Positions 1-8,492 of a DNA stretch of 64,000 nt are shown here, one piece after another. A program made the position numbers and the translations under genes. The stretch spans positions 62,001 to 126,000 of the forward strand of contig JAHZGF010000017.1 of assembly GCA_019420945.1 (NCBI GenBank). The letters are read 5' to 3'. Each line of letters opens with the position of its first letter. The stretch's first letter is position 1. Below the pieces are notes generated by a model. That model was not told the origin of the DNA, searched no databases, and was given only the letters and a program-made list of their open reading frames with translations. This stretch comes from Clostridiales bacterium. GTDB lineage: Bacteria > Bacillota > Clostridia > Oscillospirales > Oscillospiraceae.

Positions 1-408
1 GATATTGGCTGCTTCGTTGGCAGAGGCGACCATCAGGCAGTAGAGCAGATCTTTTACGCTCATCTGCTCACCAACCTGAATGTTCTGGTTGCTGCTGCTG
101 CTGTCCAGTCCCTGCCAAGCGGTGTCGCCAGCGGTGATAATCTGATCCATAGACAAGGTCCCTGCCTGTACTGCATCCAACACCAGAGCAGCGGTCATCA
201 CCTTGGTAATGCTGGCGGGATAGGCCTTTTCGTGGGCGTTCAGCTCATACATAACGTAGTCTGTGTCCATATCCACCAGAATGGCGGCTTTTGCATCCAC
301 CGACATAGAATTGACGATTTCTGAATTTACCGCACCGACGGAAGAGACCGAGAGGGAAAAGACCAGAGCAATGCTCAGGAACAGAGAAATGAAACGTGAT
401 TTTTTCAT
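1..408 (-). CDS. D-alanyl-D-alanine carboxypeptidase (DacA/DacF family), 5' part of gene
   Basis: This is the N-terminal 136 residues of a serine-type penicillin-binding protein that trims the terminal D-Ala from peptidoglycan stem peptides outside the membrane. The gene runs off the left edge of the window. A signal peptide (MKK start, hydrophobic to about residue 26) is followed by the SxxK box SITK with Ser66 as nucleophile, and by the SxN box SAN near residue 129. The ATG at 408 follows a good ribosome binding site, CAGGAG. In spore formers close relatives include DacF, but the part seen here does not decide between the vegetative and sporulation forms. The gene is divergent from the comEA-like gene. 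Confidence 0.93.
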   Translation of the reverse strand, partial: MKKSRFISLFLSIALVFSLSVSSVGAVNSEIVNSMSVDAKAAILVDMDTDYVMYELNAHEKAYPASITKVMTAALVLDAVQAGTLSMDQIITAGDTAWQGLDSSSSNQNIQVGEQMSVKDLLYCLMVASANEAANI

Positions 409-512
409 AGGAAACTCCTGTCACATATGATATAATCAAAATGATAGTGTGCTGTAGGAATGATTATATCAGATTTATGTTTACCACGCAATGCCAAAGA
501 GGGTGGTTTTCC

Positions 513-893
513 TTGAAAATCAGATGGTATGAGATCCTGGTGCTTGTCCTATTTGGTGTTTTTGTACTGATTTTTCTGGTAAGCTATATGGCAACCACCC
601 AGGCACCGGGGATCTGGATTTCCACGGAGTACAATGGCATAGACTCTGCTGCTGATGAGACGGCTATGGAGGAAGAAACTGTAGACATTGATTTAGTGGA
701 CATCAATACGGCAGACCAGACAGAACTGGAGTCCTTGCCTGGAATTGGAACAGCGAAAGCACAAGCCATTCTGGATTATCGCAGCATACATGGTCCCTTT
801 GATTCCATAGAAGAGTTGTTGGAAGTGGAAGGGATTGGCGAGAAGCTGTTGGAGAAGATACAGGATTACGTTATTATATCCGCTACGGATTGA
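513..893 (+). CDS. comEA: ComEA-like helix-hairpin-helix DNA-binding protein
   Basis: A 126-residue protein with one N-terminal membrane segment (about residues 8-28), an acidic linker, and a C-terminal pair of helix-hairpin-helix motifs (DINTADQTELESLPGIG, then VEGIGEKLLEKI). This is the layout of ComEA, the DNA receptor of the competence uptake machinery, although many gut clostridia keep such proteins without known competence. I chose the TTG at 513 because AGAGGGTGG lies 8 bases upstream; an ATG at 441 in the same frame lacks a ribosome binding site and would add 24 residues ahead of the membrane segment. No comEC or other com gene is visible nearby, so the role is inferred from domains only. 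Confidence 0.8.
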   Translation: MKIRWYEILVLVLFGVFVLIFLVSYMATTQAPGIWISTEYNGIDSAADETAMEEETVDIDLVDINTADQTELESLPGIGTAKAQAILDYRSIHGPFDSIEELLEVEGIGEKLLEKIQDYVIISATD

Positions 894-905
894 ATGGGAG
901 AGCAT

Positions 906-1598
906 ATGAAAATCTTAGTTGTCGACGATGAAAAAGTGTTGGTGAAGGGTATCTGCTTTAATCTGCGCAGTGAAGGATATGAAGTGGATGTAGGCTATGA
1001 TGGGGCGCAGGCAGTAGAGCTGGCCCGCAACAATGACTATGATCTCATTATTTTGGATTTGATGATGCCTAAAATTGACGGCCTTCAAGCCTGCGTAAAA
1101 ATTCGGGAGTTTTCCAATGTACCCATCATAATGCTGACGGCCCGAAGTGAAGACGCGGATAAAATCATTGGCCTTGAATCTGGTGCGGATGACTACATCA
1201 CAAAGCCGTTCAATGTTTTGGAGCTGAAAGCTCGGATTCGGGCTTTGATCCGCCGAGCGGGGGTGGCCTCCTCCGGCAAAAAGGATGAAGCAAAAGAAAA
1301 CTTGACAGTGGGGCATGTTACCCTGAACTTGGCCCAGCGGGTGGCCATTAAAAACGGCGAGATCGTAGATCTCACCGTGAAGGAATTTGATTTGATGGAG
1401 CTGCTCATGCGCAACCCCGGGCGTGTGTACAGTCGGGAAAATCTGCTGGACTTGGTGTGGGGATATGAGTACCAGGGGGATTACCGTACAGTGGATGTTC
1501 ATATCCGTCGGCTGCGGGAGAAGCTGGAGTTGAATCCTGCCAGTCCTGGCCTCATTATGACGAAATGGGGCGTGGGGTATTTTCTGAAGCAGGATTGA
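906..1598 (+). CDS. OmpR/PhoP-family response regulator
   Basis: A 230-residue two-domain regulator. The receiver domain (residues 1-115) has the acidic pair D8/D9, the phosphoacceptor Asp51 in IILDLMMP, and the conserved Lys in ITKPF. A winged-helix DNA-binding domain follows, with the typical endings VDVHIRRLREKLE and TKWGVGYFL. The ATG at 906 follows GGGAG; an in-frame ATG at 894 directly abutting the previous stop has none. It is the first gene of a three-gene operon with a sensor kinase and a GerMN lipoprotein. The target genes cannot be read from the sequence. Confidence 0.93.
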   Translation: MKILVVDDEKVLVKGICFNLRSEGYEVDVGYDGAQAVELARNNDYDLIILDLMMPKIDGLQACVKIREFSNVPIIMLTARSEDADKIIGLESGADDYITKPFNVLELKARIRALIRRAGVASSGKKDEAKENLTVGHVTLNLAQRVAIKNGEIVDLTVKEFDLMELLMRNPGRVYSRENLLDLVWGYEYQGDYRTVDVHIRRLREKLELNPASPGLIMTKWGVGYFLKQD

Positions 1599-1632
1599 CT
1601 TGTACGGCGTAAAGAGAAAGGAGGGGGAGAAT

Positions 1633-3099
1633 ATGAAGCAAAGCCAGGAACGGAGCGCAGAGATGGTAAAGATCCCATTTTGGCGCAGTTTGCGGTTCAA
1701 ATTCGCCCTGTCCTATCTTGTGCTGATCATTTTTGCGCTGGGCATTTTGAACACATATCCAGTGTTTGCGGCACAGGAGATGGTGTTTAGAGCAAAACAA
1801 TCCTCATTACAGAATCAGGCGACCATCATTGCATCTGCTATCTCCTCCCTGGGAGAACTGACGTCAGAGGGTGTAGCTCAAGTTATGGATATGCTGGATG
1901 AAAACGGCATGACCCGGGTGATGATCACAGACCCGGACGGTCTGATTCTTTATGATACCGAGGAAAGCGACGGCACTCCCAAATATGCGCTGATTCAAGA
2001 GCTGGCGTTGGCACTAAGAGGAAAAGATGTCTGCGTGTGGTCCTACAGTGCCGGGGCCTTTCGTACAACGACTGCTATCCCGGTCATGTATCGAAACGCA
2101 ATCATCGGAGGAATTTATCTGTACGATTATGATGGAGAGCAGGGAAGTATCATCACCGGGCTGCAGCAAAATCTGCTGAGATTGTCCTTAGTGCTGATGG
2201 GATTGGCCCTGTTGTTCAGCGTATTGCTTTCAAGGACCATGACCCGTCGGATCAGCCGACTGATTGCAGGAATTGGAAAACTGAGGAAAGGGCAGTACAG
2301 CACCAGGGTCAAAGTGTCCGGCCGGGATGAATTGGCTACGCTGGCCACTGCATTCAACGATATGACCCAACGGCTGGAGACAACCGACGAAATGCGACGC
2401 CGTTTTGTCTCTGATGCATCCCATGAATTAAAGACTCCATTGGCCTCCATCAAACTGCTGACGGACTCTATTGTACAAAACGAGGACATGGATGTGGAGA
2501 CAGTTCGTGAGTTTGTGCAGGACATTGGTTCAGAAGCAGACCGGTTGGCCCGTATTACGCAGAAGCTGCTGGCTTTGACCAGGATGGACAATGCACAGAC
2601 TACACAGATGGAGCGTTCTGAGGTGGATTTGGCGGATGTGATCACCGATGCGCTGCATATGCTTACACCGCTGGCAGATCAGAAGAGTGTTTCCATCCAA
2701 TTGGTGGTTGCCCAGGGATGTATTGTGCGTTCCACACCGGATGAGATGTACCAGGTGTTATTTAATTTGGTGGAAAACGCCATTAAGTATAACATTCCAG
2801 AGGGTAAAATTTGGATTCGAGCCCGGAAATCTCGGGAAACCGTTGTGGTTACCATCGAGGATACGGGAATTGGCATCCCAAAGAAGGACCGGGATCAGAT
2901 TTTTGACCGCTTCTATCGGGTGGATAAAGCCCGATCCAGAGAAGCCGGTGGCGCGGGATTGGGATTGTCCATCGTGCGGGATACTGTGGTGGCAAATGGC
3001 GGTTCCATCAGTGTGGATGCCAGGCCGGAGGGCGGCACGGTGTTTATTGTCCATCTGCCGCTGGCTCAAAGTGAGCCCAAAGGGGAGACAAAGGAATGA
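1633..3099 (+). CDS. Sensor histidine kinase, HAMP-type, partner of the upstream regulator
   Basis: A 488-residue membrane kinase. A first membrane segment (about residues 20-42) and a second (about 182-202) flank an extracytoplasmic sensor region with a dCache/PAS-like look (VMITDPDGLILYDTE). A HAMP linker follows, then the H-box SHELKTPLASIK carrying the phospho-accepting His, the N-box NLVENAIKYN and the G-boxes DTGIGIP and GLGLSIV. The start at 1633 is set by AGGAGGGGG 5 bases upstream. The gene ends 4 bases inside the next gene (ATGA overlap), so the lipoprotein is translationally coupled. It should autophosphorylate and pass phosphate to the regulator encoded upstream. Confidence 0.93.
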   Translation: MKQSQERSAEMVKIPFWRSLRFKFALSYLVLIIFALGILNTYPVFAAQEMVFRAKQSSLQNQATIIASAISSLGELTSEGVAQVMDMLDENGMTRVMITDPDGLILYDTEESDGTPKYALIQELALALRGKDVCVWSYSAGAFRTTTAIPVMYRNAIIGGIYLYDYDGEQGSIITGLQQNLLRLSLVLMGLALLFSVLLSRTMTRRISRLIAGIGKLRKGQYSTRVKVSGRDELATLATAFNDMTQRLETTDEMRRRFVSDASHELKTPLASIKLLTDSIVQNEDMDVETVREFVQDIGSEADRLARITQKLLALTRMDNAQTTQMERSEVDLADVITDALHMLTPLADQKSVSIQLVVAQGCIVRSTPDEMYQVLFNLVENAIKYNIPEGKIWIRARKSRETVVVTIEDTGIGIPKKDRDQIFDRFYRVDKARSREAGGAGLGLSIVRDTVVANGGSISVDARPEGGTVFIVHLPLAQSEPKGETKE

Positions 3100-3977
3100 A
3101 AGGAAAGATTGCGCTGATTTTGGCGCTTATCCTGCTGGTTTCCACTGGGTGTGTTTCCAGCCACACCGCTGGCGGCATTCAATTGGATTTTTATTACTGT
3201 GTTCCTTCGGACAAGGCGTACGGTCCTTCGGTCCAGGCGGAGACGGACTCTGTGCCAGAGGCCTCAGTACCTGCTATCGTCGATCGGCTGTTTGAAGGGC
3301 CGGACAGCCCAGAACTGGTTTCCATCATTCCGGAGGGGACAACCTTGCAGAGTTGGACCTTAGAGGCTGGTAATTTGAGGCTGGATTTGTCTGAGGCATT
3401 TGGACGGTTGACTGGTATATCGCTGACCAGGGCGGAATACTGCATCGCTCTTACCCTAACTCAGATGGATGGGGTGGATACCGTATCCATTACCGTTGAT
3501 GGGCAGATGATTCCAGGTTGTGGCGTGGAAAAAATGTCCGAAAAAGACGTGGTATTAAAAGGGGAGACCCAGGATCCTGTCACCGTCAGTACACAGCTAT
3601 ATTTCCCTCTGGCAGATGGTTCCGGCCTGGGCGTGGAATATCGAGTGGTGGAGGTCGCTTCCATGGAAGCCAAGGATCAGGCAACTGCCATTTTGCAGGA
3701 GTTGATCCGAGGGCCTTCCGGAGAGGAGATGACCGGGTTCCTGGGAGGAGCCGGAGTGATAGAAGTGGTTGCGATTGAGGAGAGCACTTGTGTTCTGGCC
3801 ATTGACAGTGCCACCATGGAGAGCATCTGCAACCCGAAGGAACGGTTTGAGCTGCAGCTATATTCGATCGTTGACTCGCTGACAGAGCTGGGGACCATTG
3901 AAACGGTGGCCTTCCTGCTGGATGATGCACCCATTGAGGGCTGGGCAGACAGCTATGCGGCCCAGTATGAGTTTTAA
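3096..3977 (+). CDS. GerMN-domain lipoprotein
   Basis: A 293-residue secreted lipoprotein. The signal peptide ends in the lipobox VSTGC, so Cys19 should be lipidated and the protein held on the outer face of the membrane. Two GerMN-like repeats follow (about 50-145 and 165-290), each with the pattern of a PEGT-type loop, a leading Leu-Asp-Leu strand and a Leu-rich end. GerMN domains occur in GerM of Bacillus and in LpqB of actinobacteria. It overlaps the kinase gene by 4 bases, so it is probably an accessory to that two-component system. It overlaps the convergent udg gene by 4 bases at its 3' end, with no room for a terminator between them. Confidence 0.85.
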   Translation: MKGKIALILALILLVSTGCVSSHTAGGIQLDFYYCVPSDKAYGPSVQAETDSVPEASVPAIVDRLFEGPDSPELVSIIPEGTTLQSWTLEAGNLRLDLSEAFGRLTGISLTRAEYCIALTLTQMDGVDTVSITVDGQMIPGCGVEKMSEKDVVLKGETQDPVTVSTQLYFPLADGSGLGVEYRVVEVASMEAKDQATAILQELIRGPSGEEMTGFLGGAGVIEVVAIEESTCVLAIDSATMESICNPKERFELQLYSIVDSLTELGTIETVAFLLDDAPIEGWADSYAAQYEF

Positions 3978-4564
3978 CGATGGGTGGTTGAGTACACTTC
4001 CGGACAGACTTCCTTGATTTTCTGCTGGATGGATTTTAAATCATCAAAGGTTTCCGGCCGTTTTCTATCGTCCCGCAGCAGAGCAGCAGGGTGATAGATG
4101 GCCGTCATCCAGATTCCGCCCCGTTGCTCCCACTGGCCGTGCTCTCGGGTGATTTTATAATCAGATCGGATCAGCCGGCAGGCTGCAATCCTACCAAGAC
4201 AGACAATAATCTTGGGGCGAATAATTTCGGTCTGCTTGCGCAGCCATGCAATGCAGGCATCCTGCTCCGTGTTGAGAGGGTCTCGGTTGCGGGGAGGACG
4301 GCATTTCACAATGTTGCAAATATAATACTGGGTTCGGTTCAGATCGATAATATCCAGCATTTGATCTAAAAGTTGTCCGCCTCGGCCAACAAATGGAATG
4401 CCTGACAAATCCTCCTGCTCGCCGGGACCTTCTCCGATCAGCATGATCTTTGCGTCAGGGTTGCCGTCACCAAAGACCAGGTGAGTCCTGGTATCTGCCA
4501 GGGCGCACCCTTGGCATCCATCGCACTGCTGACGGAGCGAATTCATTCTGGCTTCGTTTGTCAT
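3974..4564 (-). CDS. Type-4 (FeS) uracil-DNA glycosylase
   Basis: A 196-residue member of the family 4/5 uracil-DNA glycosylases, which remove uracil from DNA to start base excision repair. Seen: the early Cys pair region CDGCQGCALADTR that ligates the 4Fe-4S cluster, the catalytic loop GEGPGEQEDLSGIPFVGRGGQ (read here in parts), CRPPRNRDP, LGRIAA and the C-terminal YHPAALLRD loop that inserts into DNA. The ATG at 4564 follows GAGGTGATCT; a longer reading from 4597 has no such signal. It is convergent with the lipoprotein gene, with a 4-base overlap of the 3' ends. Confidence 0.93.
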   Translation of the reverse strand: MTNEARMNSLRQQCDGCQGCALADTRTHLVFGDGNPDAKIMLIGEGPGEQEDLSGIPFVGRGGQLLDQMLDIIDLNRTQYYICNIVKCRPPRNRDPLNTEQDACIAWLRKQTEIIRPKIIVCLGRIAACRLIRSDYKITREHGQWEQRGGIWMTAIYHPAALLRDDRKRPETFDDLKSIQQKIKEVCPEVYSTTHR

Positions 4565-4662
4565 GAGATCACCTCGTTCGCGATTTGTAGCTACCATATT
4601 CTATCACAGACGAGGTTTTTTGTGGAGATTTGAAAAATAATAGAAAAATTTTTATTTTTCTA

Positions 4663-4690
4663 TTGACAAATGAAAAAGCCCTGGTATAAT
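4663..4690 (+). promoter_or_regulatory. Sigma-A type promoter of tRNA-Gln
   Basis: TTGACA (4663-4668) and TATAAT (4685-4690) are separated by 16 bases, a full-consensus vegetative promoter placed 32 bases before the tRNA. Confidence 0.85.
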
Positions 4691-4722
4691 AGCTACTGTT
4701 CGCTGAACACGGCGCGAAACAC

Positions 4723-4796
4723 AGCGGGATTGTGTAAGGGTAGCACAGCAGACTCTGACTCTGTATGTGAGGGTTCGAATCCTTCTCCCGCTGCCA
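4723..4796 (+). tRNA. tRNA-Gln (anticodon CUG)
   Basis: A complete cloverleaf can be folded by eye: acceptor AGCGGGA with TCCCGCT, D stem GTGT with GCAC, anticodon stem GCAGA with TCTGT around the loop CTCTGAC, a 4-base variable loop, and T stem GAGGG with CCTTC around TTCGAAT. The anticodon is CTG, reading CAG (glutamine). The 3' CCA is encoded. It has its own promoter and terminator and stands alone; the major UUG-reading tRNA-Gln must lie elsewhere. Confidence 0.95.
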
Positions 4797-4829
4797 AAAC
4801 CCGGGTATCTTATGATACTCGGGTTTTTA
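4797..4829 (+). terminator. Intrinsic terminator after tRNA-Gln
   Basis: Inverted repeat AACCCGGGTATC / GATACTCGGGTT (one G-T type mismatch) with a 4-base loop, ending in a T run directly after the CCA end. Confidence 0.85.
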
Positions 4830-4870
4830 TACTTTTACGATACTTTAAGATGAAAGTGGCGAGATTGACT

Positions 4871-5671
4871 ATGAAAAAGAAACGCGTCTCTTTTGGTGGC
4901 ATTCTGCGTGGGATTGCCATGATCATTTGTATCATCGTAATTATTTGTTCTTCGATTTATCTCATTCGGTTGGCATTGGAAAGTCATCAAATAAAGCAGT
5001 CCAGCCGTTCTGCGGTTGACCAGTTTGTCAGCGACCAGACATCTGGGCTCACCAATGAGATAGACGGCAGTGGGGAAGCGACTGAGGACAATACTCCTGC
5101 CTACTCGGTGGATTTTGCCTCCCTGCAGGCGGCGTCTCCCTATGCAATTGGCTGGATTCAGGTTTCGGGTATTGATGCGATTAACTATCCCATTGTGCAG
5201 TACAGTGATGACAGTTATTTTCTAGATCACTCCTGGGATGGGGAATATAGCCGTTATGGAGCCATTTTCCTGGAGACCTTGAATGCATCTGATTTTTCGG
5301 ATGGTTATTCGTTGGTTTATGGACACAACATGAAAGATGGAAGCATGTTCGGCGCACTGAAAAAATATGCGGATGCGTCTTTTTATCAGGAGCACGGTGG
5401 GGTGATTACCATATATCTTCCCAACGAGACCCGCAGTTATCAAATTTTTGCGGTAAGATATGTCTCTCCTGATGATACAGATACCTATACGTTGTGGGCG
5501 CAGGAAAGTGCAGATTTTGAGGCCGCGCTGGATCGGATGAAAGACGATGCTCTTTATGACACCGGCATTTCAGTATCCAGTCAGGATAGTATCGTTACCC
5601 TTTCCACCTGTGCAGGCGACAACCGCCTTGTGGTCCATGCCAAATTGCTCTCATCTGTTCCGGTTTCCTGA
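4871..5671 (+). CDS. srtB: Class B sortase
   Basis: A 266-residue membrane-anchored transpeptidase that joins surface proteins to the cell wall. A basic N-terminus and one membrane segment (about residues 13-35) precede the sortase barrel. The catalytic set is present: His in LVYGHNM, Cys in TLSTC, Arg in NRLVVHAKL. The class B assignment rests on the pattern INYPIVQ...YFLDHSW and the TLSTC box. The ATG at 4871 is chosen; an in-frame ATG at 4850 and readings further upstream run into the tRNA and terminator. The ribosome binding site (GTGGCGAG) is weak. No protein with a sorting signal is encoded nearby, so the substrate is unknown. Confidence 0.9.
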   Translation: MKKKRVSFGGILRGIAMIICIIVIICSSIYLIRLALESHQIKQSSRSAVDQFVSDQTSGLTNEIDGSGEATEDNTPAYSVDFASLQAASPYAIGWIQVSGIDAINYPIVQYSDDSYFLDHSWDGEYSRYGAIFLETLNASDFSDGYSLVYGHNMKDGSMFGALKKYADASFYQEHGGVITIYLPNETRSYQIFAVRYVSPDDTDTYTLWAQESADFEAALDRMKDDALYDTGISVSSQDSIVTLSTCAGDNRLVVHAKLLSSVPVS

Positions 5672-5702
5672 ATGATTACTTTTTTAAGAAATTAAGAAGG
5701 AA

Positions 5703-5731
5703 TTGAATCCCATTATAGGGTATGCTATAAT
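5703..5731 (+). promoter_or_regulatory. Promoter for the glycosyltransferase / rhamnose genes
   Basis: TTGAAT (5703-5708) and TATAAT (5726-5731), 17 bases apart, 43 bases before the glycosyltransferase start. Confidence 0.7.
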
Positions 5732-5774
5732 ATAGCAGTTCATAAACCAAACAGAATAGGGGTTTTCCGAAGAA

Positions 5775-6497
5775 ATGGTAGCTACGGTGTCTGTGGCGCT
5801 TCCGGTCTATAATGGTGCGCTGTATCTGGCAGAACAGCTTGACTCCATATTGCAGCAGTTGGAAGCAAGGGATGAGATCATTGCCGCATATCAAGCTTGC
5901 GAAGATGATTCACTGGTCATCCTTCAGACATATCAAGCAAAGGATCCCAGGGTTAAGATCATTTATAACCAGGGAAAAGGGATTACCTCTAATTTTGATC
6001 AGGCGATTTCTCATTGTTCGGGAGATGTGATTTTTTTGTCGGATCAAGATGATGTCTGGTTACCCAATAAACGACAAGTTGTAGTAGATGCGTTTGCCCG
6101 CACCAGTGCAGACTTGATTATCCATAATGCTGTACATACCGATGCGCAGCTTCATCGCCAGGATCAAACGTTTTTTGAAATATATCCTATTGGACCTGGA
6201 AAATGGAAAAATATAAAAAAGCCTCGAATGAGTGGCTGCTGCATGGCTTTTACCAAAAGCATGCGGGACAAGTTGCTGCCATTGCCCGAAATTTACGGTT
6301 ATGACCAATGGATCGCCGTGCTGGCAGAATTTGCAGGTAAAATTGAGTACCTAGACGATGTCCTGCTATTACATCGACTGCACGGAGAAAACAGCACCAC
6401 ATCCACCCGCAGGCTGAGTGTGATTTTACGCTGTAGAGCTAAATTACTGTATTCTCTGGTGCTCCGACTATGCCGCATTCGCTTGCGGGGTACATAA
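5775..6497 (+). CDS. Family 2 glycosyltransferase
   Basis: A 240-residue GT-A fold glycosyltransferase. It opens with VSVALPVYNGALYLAEQLDSI, typical of GT2 enzymes such as rhamnosyl- and galactofuranosyl-transferases, and has the metal-binding region FLSDQDDVW near residue 93. A short C-terminal region contains a hydrophobic, basic stretch (LLYSLVLRLCRIRLR) that could lie on the membrane. The sugar donor and acceptor cannot be read, but the gene directly precedes the dTDP-rhamnose genes and may share their promoter, so rhamnose transfer is a reasonable guess. The ribosome binding site (AATAGGGG) lies rather far, 12 bases, from the ATG. Confidence 0.85.
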   Translation: MVATVSVALPVYNGALYLAEQLDSILQQLEARDEIIAAYQACEDDSLVILQTYQAKDPRVKIIYNQGKGITSNFDQAISHCSGDVIFLSDQDDVWLPNKRQVVVDAFARTSADLIIHNAVHTDAQLHRQDQTFFEIYPIGPGKWKNIKKPRMSGCCMAFTKSMRDKLLPLPEIYGYDQWIAVLAEFAGKIEYLDDVLLLHRLHGENSTTSTRRLSVILRCRAKLLYSLVLRLCRIRLRGT

Positions 6498-6555
6498 ATG
6501 AACGTTTTCTCTTCGATTTACAGCAAACAGTGATTTATAAAAAGGAGGAATTTTC

Positions 6556-7440
6556 TTGAAGGGTATCATTTTGGCTGGAGGATCTGGCACACGACTGTAT
6601 CCGCTGACCATGGTTACTTCCAAACAGCTCCTGCCTGTCTACGACAAACCGATGATTTACTATCCGCTTTCCACCTTAATGCTGGCAGGCATTCAGGATA
6701 TCCTGATCATTTCTACTCCCACAGATCTGCCAAACTTTGAGCGCCTGTTGGGAGATGGCAGCCAGTACGGTATTAAACTCAGCTATAAGGTTCAGCCCTC
6801 TCCTGACGGACTGGCGCAGGCCTTCTTGCTGGGCGAGGAGTTCATTGGGGACGACTGCTGCGCCATGGTGTTGGGCGATAATATTTTCTACGGTAACGGC
6901 TTTGGAAAGCTGCTCCGTCAGGCGGTCCAGGACGCGGAGAATGGAAAGGCGTCTATTTTCGGTTATTACGTCAATGATCCGGAGCGGTTTGGCATCGTGG
7001 AGTTTGACGAAAACGGCCGGGCCATCTCCGTGGAGGAAAAGCCTGCCAATCCCAAGAGCAACTACTGCATCACCGGACTGTATTTTTATGATAATCGGGT
7101 GGTGGAGTATGCGAAAAAGGTAAAGCCCTCTGCCCGGGGTGAGCTGGAGATCACGGATCTCAACCGGCTCTATCTGGATGACGGCACTCTGAATGTCCAG
7201 CTCATGGGCCGGGGCTATGCCTGGCTGGATACCGGGACGATGGATTCTCTGGTGGATGCCTCTGACTTTGTTCGGATGATCCAGAACCGGCAGGGTGTGG
7301 AGATCTCCGCACCGGAAGAAATCGCGTTCATCAACGGCTGGATTACCAAGGATACCTTGATGGAATCCGCTCAGCGCTATGGTAAATCTCCCTATGGCGA
7401 GCACCTCAAAAAGGTTGCCGCCGGAAAGGTTCGGTATTGA
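6556..7440 (+). CDS. rfbA: Glucose-1-phosphate thymidylyltransferase
   Basis: First enzyme of dTDP-L-rhamnose synthesis: glucose 1-phosphate plus dTTP gives dTDP-glucose. The 294 residues begin KGIILAGGSGTRLYPLT, the nucleotide-binding signature, and carry the family patterns QPSPDGLAQAF, VLGDNIFYG, VEEKPANPKS and TGLYFYD. The start is a TTG at 6556 with a strong AGGAGG 8 bases upstream. It is the first of four rfb genes packed with gaps of a few bases or less. Confidence 0.97.
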   Translation: MKGIILAGGSGTRLYPLTMVTSKQLLPVYDKPMIYYPLSTLMLAGIQDILIISTPTDLPNFERLLGDGSQYGIKLSYKVQPSPDGLAQAFLLGEEFIGDDCCAMVLGDNIFYGNGFGKLLRQAVQDAENGKASIFGYYVNDPERFGIVEFDENGRAISVEEKPANPKSNYCITGLYFYDNRVVEYAKKVKPSARGELEITDLNRLYLDDGTLNVQLMGRGYAWLDTGTMDSLVDASDFVRMIQNRQGVEISAPEEIAFINGWITKDTLMESAQRYGKSPYGEHLKKVAAGKVRY

Positions 7441-7442
7441 TT

Positions 7443-8492
7443 ATGGGAAAAACAATTATTGTCACCGGCGGCGCCGGCTTTATCGGTGCCAACTTCGTCT
7501 ACCTCCAGCTTCAGGAGCATCCTGAGGATCGCATTGTCTGCCTGGACAAGCTGACTTATGCGGGCAATCTGGAGACTTTGGCGGAGGCTATGAAGAATCC
7601 TCAGTTCCGTTTTGTCAAGGCTGACATCTGCGACCGGGATGCTGTCGATAAGCTGTTTGCCGAGGAGCATCCTGACATCGTGGTGAACTTTGCGGCGGAG
7701 AGCCATGTGGATCGCTCCATTGAGGATCCCGGTATTTTCCTGCAGACTAACATCATCGGTACTCAGGTGCTGATGGATGCCTGCCGCAAGTATGGCATTG
7801 AGCGTTACCATCAGGTTTCCACCGACGAGGTCTATGGTGACCTTCCTCTGGATCGGCCTGATCTGTTCTTCACCGAGCAGACCCCCCTCCACACCTCCAG
7901 CCCTTACTCCTCCTCTAAGGCGGGTGCAGATCTGCTGGTTAACGCCTATCACCGGACCTATGGTCTGCCAACCACCATTTCCCGTTGCTCCAACAACTAT
8001 GGCCCTTATCAGTTCCCTGAGAAGCTGATTCCTTTGATGATCGCCAATGCTCTGGCTGACAAGCCTCTGCCCGTCTATGGAGAGGGCCTCAATGTCCGGG
8101 ATTGGCTCTATGTGGAGGACCACTGCAAAGCCATTGACTTGATCATCCGCAAGGGCCGCGTGGGCGAGGTCTACAACATCGGCGGCCACAATGAGATGAA
8201 GAACATTGACATTGTCAAGATCATCTGCGAGGCTCTGGGCAAGCCCGAGAGCCTGATTACCCATGTCACCGACCGGAAGGGTCATGATATGCGCTATGCC
8301 ATCGACCCCACCTTTATTCATAACGAGTTGGGATGGCTGCCTGAGACCATGTTCAAGGACGGCATCCAGAAGACCATTCAGTGGTATCTGGACAATAAGC
8401 CTTGGTGGGAAAACATCATCTCAGGTGAGTACCAGAACTACTTCCAGAAGATGTATGGCGATCGCCTGGCTGGCGCCGAGGAGAATGCGTAA
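7443..8492 (+). CDS. rfbB: dTDP-glucose 4,6-dehydratase
   Basis: Second enzyme of the rhamnose pathway, a short-chain dehydrogenase-type NAD enzyme. The Rossmann motif TGGAGFIGANF is at the N-terminus, STDEVYGDL carries the Thr/Asp/Glu catalytic residues, and YSSSKAGAD holds the Tyr-Lys pair (about residues 155-159). The ATG at 7443 is used here; a TTG at 7437 overlaps the rfbA stop and sits better relative to GGAAAGG, so the protein may be two residues longer. Length, 349 residues, is normal. Confidence 0.96.
   Translation: MGKTIIVTGGAGFIGANFVYLQLQEHPEDRIVCLDKLTYAGNLETLAEAMKNPQFRFVKADICDRDAVDKLFAEEHPDIVVNFAAESHVDRSIEDPGIFLQTNIIGTQVLMDACRKYGIERYHQVSTDEVYGDLPLDRPDLFFTEQTPLHTSSPYSSSKAGADLLVNAYHRTYGLPTTISRCSNNYGPYQFPEKLIPLMIANALADKPLPVYGEGLNVRDWLYVEDHCKAIDLIIRKGRVGEVYNIGGHNEMKNIDIVKIICEALGKPESLITHVTDRKGHDMRYAIDPTFIHNELGWLPETMFKDGIQKTIQWYLDNKPWWENIISGEYQNYFQKMYGDRLAGAEENA

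Noticed and set aside
4670..4870. Upstream extension of the sortase gene through tRNA-Gln
   Set aside because: The frame is open by chance through the tRNA and terminator; the ATG at 4871 is the first one followed by a plausible membrane segment.
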